64,000 nt of DNA from Peromyscus leucopus. Its lineage: Eukaryota > Chordata > Mammalia > Rodentia > Cricetidae. Within the stretch, counting starts at the first letter, position 1, and every line of letters begins with the position of its first letter. The notes under the pieces were generated by a model, which saw only the letters and a program-made list of their open reading frames with translations, was not told the DNA's origin and searched no databases. The stretch covers positions 90,929,709-90,993,708 of the forward strand of contig NC_051075.1 in assembly GCF_004664715.2 (NCBI RefSeq), given 5' to 3'. This document shows positions 22,170 to 31,799 of this stretch, in pieces. A program made the position numbers and the translations under genes.

Positions 22170-23690
22170 TTTTAGTACTTCTAAATATCCTCTCACAAAA
22201 TGATAATTTCCTATAATTTTCTTAGTTATCGTCTATCTGGAAAGCAAAGCTGGTAATCTAAGGTTTCTATATACATTCTTGTCGCCATGTGTTGGTGTTT
22301 ACACCTGATTACAGCGAGAAAGGCATCCGCTGTCATCTAGTAGCACTAGGGTATGACGAGGATCCACCTGAGCTGCCCACTACCATCCACAGGACAGTTT
22401 ACACAACTGTTACCTGCCGCACCTACCTCTATTACTCTGTGACAGCCCTTCAGATGAACTTAGAAATTTCTAAACACTGCTTTACATTAATCTCTATGTC
22501 ACCCGAACTTGAGGTCAGCCTCAGAGTCAGATGCCAAAGGCAACAGCGGACTGTCCCAGGAGGAGGCATCTCCACCCCACCCAGGGCTCTCACATCTGCC
22601 AGAGTTCAGACTCAATGCAGTCGTGCTGCTCACGAGGGCAACATCAAAAAGAAGCCACTTCCTGTGAATCAAACTAAGGACCTCGAACGCTTCTAACTGT
22701 GAGACTGAGACAAACATGAAGGGCCCAACCACAGAGGCACTCTTTTACAATCCCTGGTCTTTCAGTGCAGAAGACCAAATCACAGTGAGCAATGGAACGA
22801 ACTGGCCATCAGACTGGAACACGCTACCCAGCTCTACCAAGAAGACAAATGAAGCCCTGGATATTGCTTCACCAAAATTATGCACTAAAAAATAGGCATG
22901 GCACTGTCATCACACTACCAATGTGCACTAGGTTTCACATGTCACTCACAAAGGCCAATAATATTATAGAGATGAATCTGTCATCACTGTGATTTCATTT
23001 GCATATCCAATTCCATCTTCACAAATCCACCTTGAAGGTGCACAGCTGTTACTTCCAACTTATCAATGGGAAGACTTGAAATCTCAGTTACTTGTTCATC
23101 ATTGAACACTGTTTTCCTTTGCAAGGCTCGCTGGAGCTCACTGGCAATATGAACTCAAGGAAGAATTGAGTAAGTCAGTGACAAGTACTAAGGAAAATCA
23201 GACCATGTTCTCATATAATCAAAGAGGAAAATCTGCAACTCACGTTACTGAAGTCCACAGAAAATCCTACTGACTCAACAGCTTTTCACACAGTAAATAC
23301 CCTTCCTAAAAACCCAAATGAAACAAAACAAAAACTCCAAAGCATATTAGTTGTATGCAATCCTTCCATGTCACAGGACTAAACTCCATCTCTGAACTCA
23401 AACCTGATGATGACTTGGTCCCATTTAACTGCATAAGGAAAATGGTCACTACTTAAACCAACCTATTTACCTGCCTTAATCTAGTCAAATCTGATTGTTA
23501 CTAGGAATAAAGACCTTTAGCAAAGGGGCAGTGATGGCCAGCTTTTTGTCATTTTCCAAACCACAACTTAAGGGCTTTTACAATTCATATTCAAATAATT
23601 TCAAGTTAGTTAAAAATACAATTTCACCTAGATAGCAATACTGTGGAATCTGGCAACTCAGACATATTAATCTAGTACAAATGTTTCTTA
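22170..23690. other. Repeat-free stretch in CCPG1 intron 1
   Basis: About 1.5 kb without a SINE, LTR or long simple repeat that I recognise, bounded by the CT-CA tract and a B2. A 135-codon open frame at 22289-22696 has no family I know. Confidence 0.5.
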
Positions 23691-23741
23691 CACCCTGTGA
23701 ATGGCCCCAAAGCCTAATCACACTAAAACCAACACAAAACA

Positions 23742-23840
23742 GGCTGGAGAGATGACTCAGTGGTTAAAAGCCCTGACTGTTCTTCCAGGGGACCTGGGTT
23801 TGATTTTCAGGACCCACAAGACAGCTAACAAACCAACACA
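23742..23840 (+). mobile_element. B2 fragment
   Basis: 'aggctggagagatgactcag' to 'caggacccaca'. Confidence 0.8.
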
Positions 23841-23954
23841 AAACACACAACTTAACAGACAGAAAATATTGAAAAGAAACTGAAATGTGGGAGGAAAGCT
23901 CCCAAGACAACCTAAAAAAAAGATTATGAATACTACCATCTAAAAAGCAAGAAA

Positions 23955-24345
23955 GGGCTGGGCAGTGGTGGCCCATGCATTTGATCCCAGCACTCGGAGG
24001 CAGAGGCCAACCTGGTCTACAAAGCGAGTTCCAGGACAGCAAGAACTAAACAGAGAAACTTAAATTTTTTTTTTAAAAAAAAGGAACAAAGGCTTCGCAG
24101 ATAAGAGCTCAGGCTGGCTTGGAGCTGCACTCAGGAGTCTAAGGCAGGAAACCTGCAGCACCCCCAGCCCTTGGACACAGTAAGACACTATCTAAAAACA
24201 AACAGGTGGCTGTGGTGGCACACACCTTAATCCCAGCACTTGGAGGCAGAGGTGGATCTCTGGGAGTTCAAGGCCAGCCTGGTCTACAGAGCCAGTTCCA
24301 AGACTACAGAGAAACCCTGTCTCAACTCCACTCCCCCTCCCCACA
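23955..24345 (+). mobile_element. Two B1 SINEs
   Basis: 23955-24064 ('gggctgggcagtggtggccc') and 24205-24330 ('ggcacacaccttaatcccag'). Confidence 0.85.
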
Positions 24346-24380
24346 AAAAATTCAAGGCTACATAGCCAATTGTAGATTCC

Positions 24381-24525
24381 AGGGCTGAAGAGATGGTTAA
24401 GAGCAAATATTAGAAATTCAGTTCCCAGCACTCACATCAGATGGCCTGGCATTGCACACACATGCTATTCTTACAAACTTGGAAGCAAAACACACGAAAA
24501 TAAATCTTAAAAAAAAAAAAAAAAT
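24381..24525 (+). mobile_element. B2 SINE, internally shortened
   Basis: 'agggctgaagagatggttaa' and 'aaaataaatctt' then an A tail. Confidence 0.75.
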
Positions 24526-24694
24526 GCCATAGGGAAAAGAAAAAAAATGCCTGCATTTCTCCCACTACAGAAAATACAATAAAGCATGAAGTCAGCTTAG
24601 TCTCACACCCTAGAAAATCACTTTCAAACTAAATAGCCTTTGAACTCTATTCCCAATGCAAATATAAGTGTCTGTTCTGAACAAAACTGGTTCT

Positions 24695-24880
24695 AGGGTT
24701 TGTTTGTGATCATCCTGGGGATTGAACCCAGGGCCTCACATACATTAAACAAGCACTGTACTAAAAAACTTACATTCCCAGACCTTTTTATTTGGGAATA
24801 TGGTCTCACTATACTGCCCGGCTTGGTCTCAAACTTGACATCCTCCTGCTTCAGATTCCAAATGTCTGGGGTGCCACCGT
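24695..24880 (-). mobile_element. B4 (ID-B1 composite) SINE
   Basis: ID half 'ggggattgaacccagggcct', B1 half 'ggtctcactatactgcc'. Confidence 0.7.
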
Positions 24881-25189
24881 TGACTGGAATTCCAACTTTA
24901 GTGTAAGAGGGGTTAAAACAGCATTAACAGCAGGGCTTGGTGGGACTCAACGTGACCACAGTGCTTAGGAGGCTTAGGCAAGAGAACTTACCATGTCCTG
25001 GGCTATGTAAGTAGTATGAGGCCAGACTGAGGTGCACAGCAAGAAAAAAGGCAAAAGCACTTGCCAGCATTAACTCACCTCACAACTTCCGCAGTGCCCC
25101 TGTGACTCCAGTTGTCAGAATGGTAAACTATTCAAACCAGCTACACGTGATAAGAAATCTGAGGCCTATTAAGACTGGGACCTTAAAGC

Positions 25190-25315
25190 TGAGCGGTGGT
25201 GGTACACCCCGAGCTCAGGTGTCAGAGGCAGGCAGATCTCTGAGTTCAAGGCCAGCCTGGCTTACAGAGAGTTTTAGGTCAGCCAGGGCTACAGAGAAAC
25301 CCTATCTCAGAAAAC
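25190..25315 (+). mobile_element. B1 SINE near the promoter island
   Basis: 'ggcaggcagatctctgagtt' and 'cagagaaaccctatctcag'. Confidence 0.85.
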
Positions 25316-26024
25316 CAAAGGGGCTTCAAGACGGTCTCGTCGGTGCTGACATTTCAAGAATTACGTGACCTTGCTAGAAGACGCAAAGCACTAATTGAGA
25401 GTCATAAATTGGTTGCCCATCCTGGGGTACAAGCAGCTCCATATGGTTAAGAAAGCAAGCGTGGGGGAGTGCGGTGCACAATTCACCCCTCAACAAAACA
25501 GCCCAACTAGCGGAGGTCTAGAACTCCAGCGCTGCCCCTGGCAGGGTTGGGACCAAAGAGAGGTAAATATGTACAGCCTACTCGCAGCTGCTACAGAGGA
25601 CAAGCCCGCGAGCCTGACCAACGCCAGGGAGGGCCCGGACGGGAAGGGTGAAGAACAGGAAGAGAAAAGGGGGGTGGCGGGGCAGGACGGCTTTGGGGCT
25701 GACGAGGAGCCCGTCTCCCGGCTGCACGCTGGCACTTTTCTATTCCTGACACCTGGGACTTGCGGGCGGCCGCAGGGTGACGCACGCGGCACCTCAAGCA
25801 TATGGATGCGGCCGCACCCGAACCCCAGGGCGCCCAGCTCGGAGCTCGCGGGGGTGCTGCAGCCTGCAAGCCCGCGCCTCACGCCCGCCGGGTCGCGCCC
25901 TCCCCGCGAGGTCGCCCGAGCGCGTGAGGACCGCCAGAAGACAGCCTCCCGGCGCTGCCCCCGAAGGCACGAGCTGCAGTCCGTGGCCGCCCCGTCCTCC
26001 GGACCTGCGCCCCGGGGAACCTAC

Positions 26025-26100
26025 CTGAAGGCAGCGCCTCCTCCGCCCGACCGCGCCGGCTGTCACCGTGGCGGCGTCCGGGCTCTAGACGCCAGTGACG
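26025..26100 (-). other. Ccpg1: Probable non-coding first exon of CCPG1 (3' end at its donor)
   Basis: On the minus strand, CTTCAG is followed by GTAGGT, a strong donor, inside the CpG island. It is placed to splice to the acceptor at 17309 in front of the start codon. The transcription start, and so the right-hand limit, is a guess. Confidence 0.5.
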
Positions 26101-26165
26101 CCTCATAAAAACAACAACCTGCTCGCGGGCGTCCGCAACGGGGAAGCGGCGGCTGGCGCGGCGCC

Positions 26166-26189
26166 GCGAGGCATGCCGAGACTTGTAGT
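26166..26189 (-). promoter_or_regulatory. ZNF143/STAF-type site
   Basis: The minus strand reads ACTACAAGTCTCGGCATGCC followed by TCGC. This differs from the long ZNF143 motif (ACTACAAnTCCCAGCATGC plus a YGCG-type end) at only two positions in the core. Confidence 0.65.
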
Positions 26190-26230
26190 TCGCCCCTGAG
26201 CCTCCCGCCGGCCAGCGGCGGGGAGAAAGA

Positions 26231-26255
26231 ACTACGACTCCCGAAGACCCGTGCG
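26231..26255 (+). promoter_or_regulatory. Second, weaker ZNF143/STAF-like site
   Basis: ACTACGACTCCCGAAGACCC followed by GTGCG. The ACTAC and CTCCC parts fit the motif; the 3' GCATGC part does not. It faces the opposite way to the site 40 bases to the left. Confidence 0.4.
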
Positions 26256-26336
26256 GCCCGCCTCCCTGAGGCGGCCGGAAGCTGGGCGGGGCAACCGCGG
26301 ATCCCCACAACATCCGGGCTCCCACGCCTGCAGCCA

Positions 26337-26350
26337 GTTGCCATGGAGAC
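26337..26350 (+). promoter_or_regulatory. RFX X-box in the PIERCE2 promoter
   Basis: GTTGCCATGGAGAC fits the X-box consensus RYYRYY-N(1-3)-RRNRAC at every position, with a 2-base spacer. It lies about 200 bases upstream of the PIERCE2 ATG. RFX factors drive many genes for motile cilia. Confidence 0.65.
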
Positions 26351-26546
26351 CGGCTGCCACACTGGAAGGCTGAAGATTTCCACCCATTCTCTCACTCCCC
26401 AGATCTGGCGGTTTACACGACGCGAATCGTTCTGGCTTCGTCCTGGCTGCGGCTTTCCGTCGGTTCCGTGAGAAGACCGGACCGTGTGCCCTCGCCAGAC
26501 TTCTCGCCATCAGGAAAGAGCTGCTTTTGCAGAAGAGATTTAGAAG

Positions 26547-26573
26547 ATGGAGTGTCAGACCGACTGCGGCTTG
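26547..26573 (+). CDS. Pierce2: PIERCE2 coding exon 1 (MECQTDCGL)
   Basis: ATG with an A at -3 and a G at +4, nine codons, then GTGGGT donor. It is at the edge of the CpG island. Supported by phase and by the total length, not by similarity. Confidence 0.6.
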
Positions 26574-27244
26574 GTGGGTTTGGGCGGAAGGCTAGACTGC
26601 TTTTGAAAGTCAAATTCTTTGATAGTGTTTGAGGCACCATCTGCTCCCACTCACTCACCTAGTTAGTCACCAGGCTTTTACATTTACAAGTGTAAATGCA
26701 CGATCCACTAAGTAATTATTGCTAAGTAATTATTGCTCTAAAGGTGTAAAGGCGGCACCTCGCTACAAACTGGTGGTGGTTTTGACCAGGAAGGTTTTTT
26801 GTTTTTGTTTTTGTTTTGTCTGTTTGCACTCGTAGGGATCTCATCCAGGGCCTTGTGAATGATAGGCAACCGCTTAACTACAGAACTACATTCCCCAGCT
26901 AGGGGAACCTAGCTTCATTTTAATATCGTTTATTGTATGCCCTGTCTACAAGGATCGGGGAGGGGGAACGCAGTGCACTCACACCAGAGGAAAGCTAACT
27001 TTCCTCCATCCCTTACCTAGCTAAGGAGTAAATAATAAAGGAAGCCATTCAAGTAGCTGATGTTGGGCAAAAACTGGTTTCACAATTAGACCTGATATTT
27101 GTGTTGCTGCAACCAGCGACTGAACCTCAAGCCTCACACAAATTAGGAAAGCACTCTGCCAAGGAGGTATTATCCCCAACCCTTTGTCTTTGTTTGGGTG
27201 AGAGTAGTTTTGGGTGGTTTTTTTGTTTTGTTTTGTTTTTAATT

Positions 27245-27283
<39 letters not shown>

Positions 27284-29993
27284 TTTTACAATACTATTCA
27301 GTTCTACATAATAGCCACAGATTCCCTTGTTCTCTCCCTTCCTGCCCCCTCCCCTTCCCCCCAGCCCACCCCCATTGTTTTGTTTTGTTTTTAAGACAGA
27401 GTTTCTCGGTGTAACTCAAGCTGACCTCACATTCTCTGTGCAGCTGACACTGAACTCCATAACCTCTTGCCCCTACTTCCCAAGTATTGGGATTACAGGC
27501 CTAAGCCACCACACCCTGCTCTTAGAACCCCTTGAAGAGGCTAAAATTCAAATAACAAAGCTGCTTTTACAGTGAGTAGGGTAAAGTGGTGGTTACTTTG
27601 ATTGGCTATAAGTATCTTCAATTACAGTGGAGATCTAAAAGATGTAAGTCGATAGCATCATCCCCTGATTTGATAGTAGATAAATCATCCAGTGATTTGC
27701 ATTATTTGAAGTGACTTTTAAAAAAATTATTCAATCTGGAGCTGAAGGGGATTGAGTTCTAGTGTCAGTAGTAGCAAGGGTGAGTTGATGAAAACTGGAG
27801 CCCTCAATAACTTAAGTGGATAGTAATTACCAATGAGAGCCCAGACCTAGAATCCCAGCACTATAGAGGCTAAGGCAGGAGGATTGCCAGGAGTTTGGGG
27901 CCAAGTAATTATTGGGACCTGTCTCAAAAAAATCCATTTATCCAGCATTTTAATGTTTATATTCAATTTTCCTTCAAATGAGCCCAAAATCTGTGGTTTG
28001 GGTTTTGTTGATGGTTTTAGCCATTTTTAAGTGGGCCACATCTAGATGGAAGTTTCTGCCTTACACCACACTCTTCTAGTATTCCAATTTCTAGATTTTT
28101 TTTTCTGAGACAGAGCCTCCTGTATCTGAGGGTGGCCTCTATGTCCTTTTGTAACTTTGGATGACCCTTCTGATCCTCTGTGGGATTACAGGTAGGAGGA
28201 CCTTTCATGCCCAGTTCATGTGGTACTGCGGATAGACCCCAGGGCCTCTTTATATGTTTGTTAGGCAAGTATGCTACCAACTAAGCCACATCCTCAGCCC
28301 CTAAATTTGCAATTTTTTGTTTTTGTTTTGTTATCCTAAGCAGGGTTTCTCTATGTAGCCATCCTACATTGGCTGTCTGGAGCTTGCTCTGTAGACCAGG
28401 CTGGCCTTGAACTCAGAGTTCTGCCTGCCTCTGCCCACCATGTGCTGTGATTAAAGGGTGTACATGTGCTACACCAGAGCCAACTCTGCCTTATGAGTAT
28501 CAGTAAAGTAAGAAAACCAGCCAGGAATGGTGGCTAACTCTGTAACCCCAGTACCACTTTAGAGAACATCAGTTCACAGTAGTAAACCACACTATGCTAT
28601 GGCCTCATTTTTAACTGTGTAGGTAAAAATGTGATGGAGCTACTACAGGAATTTCACAGCCAAGCATGGTGGCACAAGCCTGCCACGCCGGCACTCAGGA
28701 AGCTGAGGCAGACGTAGTTCCTTGAGTTCAAAGCCAGTCTGGGCTACAGAATGAGATTGTGTTTCAAAGAACCACAAAGGAAATGATGGAGTGTCAGCAA
28801 CACTGGTAGACAGCACCCCTCTATCATATTAAGCAGCATGAGTGCTTTCCAGAAGGCTCTTGGGGGAGAAAGATTATTGACTGATGAAAACAGATTCCAG
28901 CATTAAGTATAAAGCAAGGCTGGAGTTATTAGGAAACCAATTGAGGTTTTGTAGGTTGCAGCACAGATACTAAGAGAAGGGGAGAGCTGTGTAAGAAGGA
29001 CAGCAGCGTACATGTTGGATGGGCCAGGGCTGCTCGGAACAGAGGCCTCGATAGATGACTTCACAGCAAAGTCTGTAATTCGGTGGCTTTTTAAGTTTCA
29101 GTGGCCAAAGGATTTAAAAGATTAAGTAAAATGTAGTCAGATGTGATGGCCCATGAAATGATGCTAATGCATGGAAGGTTGAAGACAAGATGGTCAAAAG
29201 TTCACGGTCATCTGCAGTTACACATAGAGTTCTAGACTAGTCTGGGCCACCTGAGAACCTTTCTCTAAAAGAAAGAGAGAGAAAAAGCCAGGTATGGTAA
29301 CCCTAGACTTTAATCCCAGCACTAGAGAGGCAGACAGACCTGTGTGAGTTACAGAACAGCCTAGTCTACATAGTGAGCTCAAGGATAGCCAAGGCTACAT
29401 AATAAAACCCTGTCTCAGGAGAGAGAGAGAGAGAGAGAAGAAGGAGGAGGAGGAGGAGGAGGAGGAGGAGGAGGAGGAGGAGGAGGAAAGGAAGGAAGGA
29501 AGGAAGGAAGGAAGGAAGGAAGGAAGGAAGGAAGGAAGGAAGGAAGGAAGGAAGGCATGCTAAGAAAAGAGGCTATGAAAAGGTGAAGGGTGAGGGGAAT
29601 AGGCCAAAGTCTGCTCCTGGGTAACTGAGGATGGTTTTATGTGCCCTTTAGGATAAGAAAAGTACTTTGACTTCAGATGAAGAAATGAAATGTGAACCAC
29701 CGACTCCATGTGTGAACCCTGGCAACCCTGTGTTTTCCTGTATGTTGGATCCTAAGACACTCCACACAACCACCTCACTGTCCAAACCACAGATGATCAT
29801 GTACAAAACCAATTCCAGCCAGTATGGTGCGTTCTCACCCAGGCCCTATTTCTTGCCCTGCAAGTACACTCCAAAGGAGCAAGTGTTCTCCAGTCACATC
29901 AGAGCAACCGGGTTTTATCAAAACAACAGCCTAAATACTGCCCCTGACAGAACCAGAACCATCGATTTTCCTAATTTCCAACATACTCTATGA
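26547..29993 (+). CDS. Pierce2: PIERCE2, piercer of microtubule wall 2 (C15orf65 homologue)
   Basis: Small microtubule-inner protein of axonemal doublets. In the known family, PIERCE1 and PIERCE2 sit in the wall of the doublet near the outer-arm dynein docking complex and are needed for normal ciliary motility. Two coding exons, 26547-26573 and 29652-29993, join in phase 0 to 122 residues, close to the length I recall for the human protein. The conserved block runs from PPTPCVNPGNPVFSCMLDP, through KYTPKEQVFSSHIRATGFYQ, to DRTRTIDFPNFQHTL at the C-terminus. There is no signal peptide or membrane segment. The exon-1 ATG is chosen because its frame is open to a GTGGGT donor and matches the phase of exon 2; the acceptor of exon 2 ends in an in-frame TAG, so translation cannot start further left within the genomic frame. 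The exon-1 peptide (MECQTDCGL) is less certain than exon 2. It is divergent from CCPG1 across a shared promoter. Confidence 0.9.
27240..27287 (+). repeat. TTTA microsatellite
   Basis: About 11 'attt' units in the PIERCE2 intron. Confidence 0.9.
27380..27520 (-). mobile_element. Old B1 SINE
   Basis: 'gacagagtttctcggtgtaa' and 'ttgggattacaggcctaagc'. Confidence 0.75.
28098..28300 (-). mobile_element. B4 (ID-B1 composite) SINE
   Basis: B1 half 'ctgagacagagcctcctgta' and ID half 'agccacatcctcagcccc'. Confidence 0.75.
28310..28490 (-). mobile_element. B1 SINE
   Basis: 'cagggtttctctatgtagcc' and 'gaccaggctggccttgaact'. Confidence 0.85.
28655..28770 (+). mobile_element. Old B1 SINE
   Basis: 'gccaagcatggtggcacaag' head. 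Confidence 0.75.
29290..29420 (+). mobile_element. B1 SINE whose tail became the purine microsatellite
   Basis: 'ctttaatcccagcactagag' and 'aaaaccctgtctcagg', running straight into GAGAGA. Confidence 0.85.
29418..29555 (+). repeat. GA-GGA-GGAA purine microsatellite upstream of PIERCE2 exon 2
   Basis: GA repeats, then about 14 GGA units, then about 19 GGAA units, all purine on the sense strand, ending about 95 bases before the acceptor. Confidence 0.95.
29652..29993 (+). CDS. Pierce2: PIERCE2 coding exon 2 (last exon)
   Basis: CCCTTTAG acceptor, then 113 codons and TGA at 29991-29993. It carries the entire recognisable family domain. A long GA/GGA/GGAA tract ends about 95 bases upstream of the acceptor. 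Confidence 0.95.
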   Translation, partial: DKKSTLTSDEEMKCEPPTPCVNPGNPVFSCMLDPKTLHTTTSLSKPQMIMYKTNSSQYGAFSPRPYFLPCKYTPKEQVFSSHIRATGFYQNNSLNTAPDRTRTIDFPNFQHTL

Positions 29994-30086
29994 GAGCACA
30001 CCCTCCTGACACCTGAAGATAAATTGTCCTCGAGAATGTTAGTTTTTAAGTCTAGAATACCTCATTTTTGAACATGAAAAGATTTT

Positions 30087-30092
30087 AATAAA
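30087..30092 (+). terminator. Pierce2: PIERCE2 poly(A) signal
   Basis: AATAAA about 95 bases after the stop codon, followed by a T-containing stretch. The predicted 3' UTR is about 120 bases. Confidence 0.7.
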
Positions 30093-30264
30093 GATATTAA
30101 TACATGTTCTAAAAATACTTTTAAGAAATAAAAAAAAATGTAACCGATAACTTAATGACAGTGACTTCATCCATTTATTTTAGAAAAGGGGTCTTGCTGC
30201 GCAGCCCAGCTAGCCTAGAACTCTCTATGGTAAACCACCACACCCTGCCGTACAAACACTGTTT

Positions 30265-30435
30265 GGGGCGGGAAAGACGGCTCAGCAGTTAAGACCACAG
30301 ACTTGGAGGAACAGCTCCTGTAACTCCAGCACCCCAGGGATGCCACGCCTCTGGCCTCTGAAGGCATCTGCACTCACCAATACTACCAACGCACACGCAC
30401 AATTTAAAAATAAACATAAAAAATAAATCTTAAAA
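30265..30435 (+). mobile_element. B2 SINE, diverged
   Basis: 'ggggcgggaaagacggctca' head and 'aaaaaataaatctt' tail. Confidence 0.75.
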
Positions 30436-30444
30436 GTGTCCAAA

Positions 30445-30740
30445 GCCAGGCATGCTAGGGGACACTTGTACCCTAAGTACTCTGCAAACTTATGCATGAA
30501 GACCAGAATTTCAGGGCCAACCTGGGCTACATAGTAAACTCTTTCCAAAACAACAACAAAAACCACTTGAGGGTATCCCACTTTATAATAAGGCCACCTA
30601 TCCCTACATTACCAAGACCCAAACACAGTCAGGACTGGTGGCACAGCCCTATAGCAACCACTCAGGAGGCTGAGGCAAAAGAATAGGAAGTTCAAGGTCA
30701 GCGTGGTCAACTCAGTGAGACCTTGCCTCAAACAACTATG
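30445..30740 (+). mobile_element. Two old B1 SINEs
   Basis: 30445-30560 ('agccaggcatgctagggg') and 30630-30735 ('cactcaggaggctgaggca'). Confidence 0.65.
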
Positions 30741-31089
30741 TGAGCTAAAGTTCCCAGGAAAGGTCAGCCTCCCCCACCCCACCCCCGTTAAAGTAATTTT
30801 AAATGTTGGTTGAGATGGAATGTTACAGATCTAGAAACAATCTTTGGGGCTCTCCCTAGTCCCCTAACTAGCCACTCATCCCAGCTCTGTATCTGACCTG
30901 GCATCCTATGATTATGAGGTAGAACCTTTGGAATGCATTTACTTGACAGACCATTCATTGGCTTCTAACAACCCAGCAGCTAAGAATGTTTCAGACAGCA
31001 GCTAAGGCCCTTAGTTTTCCTTGATTTAATGTGACCTGCCTATTCCCACCAATGAACTGAAAAGTGCCTGGATTTGTGGCTTTTTTTGT

Positions 31090-31560
31090 TTTGTAACTAA
31101 AAACTTCAAATTATTTTCACATTGGAGCATGTTATTAGGGGGCACTTGAATCATTGTTTTTGGGCTATGATCACTCCTATTAGGTTCAAGAATAAACTAT
31201 CTCAGTCTAGGCGATTGGCCTAGTTGGTAGGAGTGTTGGACTTCCAGTAGCCCGGCAAGATGCTTAGTCATCCTAGGACCTTACGTCCTACATAATCCAT
31301 GAGCTGTGTCATCATCACGTAATCTATGCGCATGTGTGGCATAGCTACATGAGCCCATATGCGCATGTGGAGGTGGGGGGGTACTTATAAAAGCGGGTTC
31401 CACCTATTCCTTCTCTCTCTTCCTGCACAGTCATTCCACAGGCCTATGCACACCCTTTCTATTTCCTTCCCTTAACAAACCCTTATAATGGGTTTTGTTG
31501 TGCCTCATGGCTTCTCTGGCATGGTAAACAGCACCGCTTAATAAATAGCCAGGAGTGCTT
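31090..31560 (+). mobile_element. Probable old LTR or promoter-bearing repeat
   Basis: Has a TATA box (ACTTATAAAAGC), repeated TATGCGCATGTG-like motifs upstream, a pyrimidine-rich leader and an AACAAACCCTTATAATGGG region like an LTR poly(A) site. No target duplication or sister copy in the window. Confidence 0.4.
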
Positions 31561-31649
31561 GGCTAGCATGCCCAAAGTACATGTACCCCAGTAGCTGCAA
31601 GGGACTGTCATCATGACACTTGGTACTAAGTATACCAGGACAAAGGAAC

Positions 31650-31795
31650 ATGGGAGCCTGGCCTAGTGGCTCACATAAACTCAGCATTCAGGAGTTTGAG
31701 GCTAGAAGACTGCAAATTTGTGGCCAGCGAGGTTACAATGTGAGTTCCTAACCAGCCAGTACTACAGAGTGAGGCCCTACCTCAAAAAAAAGCCA
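31650..31795 (+). mobile_element. Old B1 SINE
   Basis: 'gcctggcctagtggctcaca' and 'aggccctacctcaaaaaaaa'. Confidence 0.7.
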
Positions 31796-31799
31796 AACA

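Larger units (their letters stand above)
17309..26024 (-). other. Ccpg1: CCPG1 intron 1 (5' UTR intron)
   Basis: Lies between the start-codon exon and the CpG-island promoter. It contains an LTR fragment, about fifteen SINEs, a CT/CA microsatellite at 22.1 kb, and a SINE-free stretch of about 1.5 kb at 22.17-23.69 kb. Confidence 0.6.
25580..26560. promoter_or_regulatory. CpG-island bidirectional promoter of CCPG1 (-) and PIERCE2 (+)
   Basis: About 1 kb of GC-rich, CpG-dense sequence in an otherwise AT-rich, CpG-poor window, between two divergent genes. It includes ZNF143-type sites, an RFX X-box and many GGGCGG-like boxes. No TATA box was seen at either side. Long open frames here are a by-product of GC content. 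Confidence 0.85.
26574..29651 (+). other. Pierce2: PIERCE2 intron
   Basis: About 3.1 kb. It holds ID-like remnants (26.82-26.91, 27.09-27.19 kb), a TTTA microsatellite, several B1 and B4 SINEs and a long purine microsatellite next to exon 2. Confidence 0.75.

Noticed and set aside
22289..22696. 135-codon frame in CCPG1 intron 1
   Set aside because: No family, no splice support, ordinary composition. Kept only as part of the SINE-free block.
25395..26108. 237-codon open frame on the plus strand, and overlapping frames on the minus strand (to 26510), in the CpG island
   Set aside because: All frames are open because stop codons are rare in GC-rich DNA. The protein is Pro/Arg/Ala-rich without a domain, and the region is the promoter of two genes.
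31205..31290. tRNA-like sequence ('tggcctagttggtaggag', like a tRNA A box and D arm)
   Set aside because: No B box at the right distance and no acceptor-stem pairing; it belongs to the LTR-like repeat.
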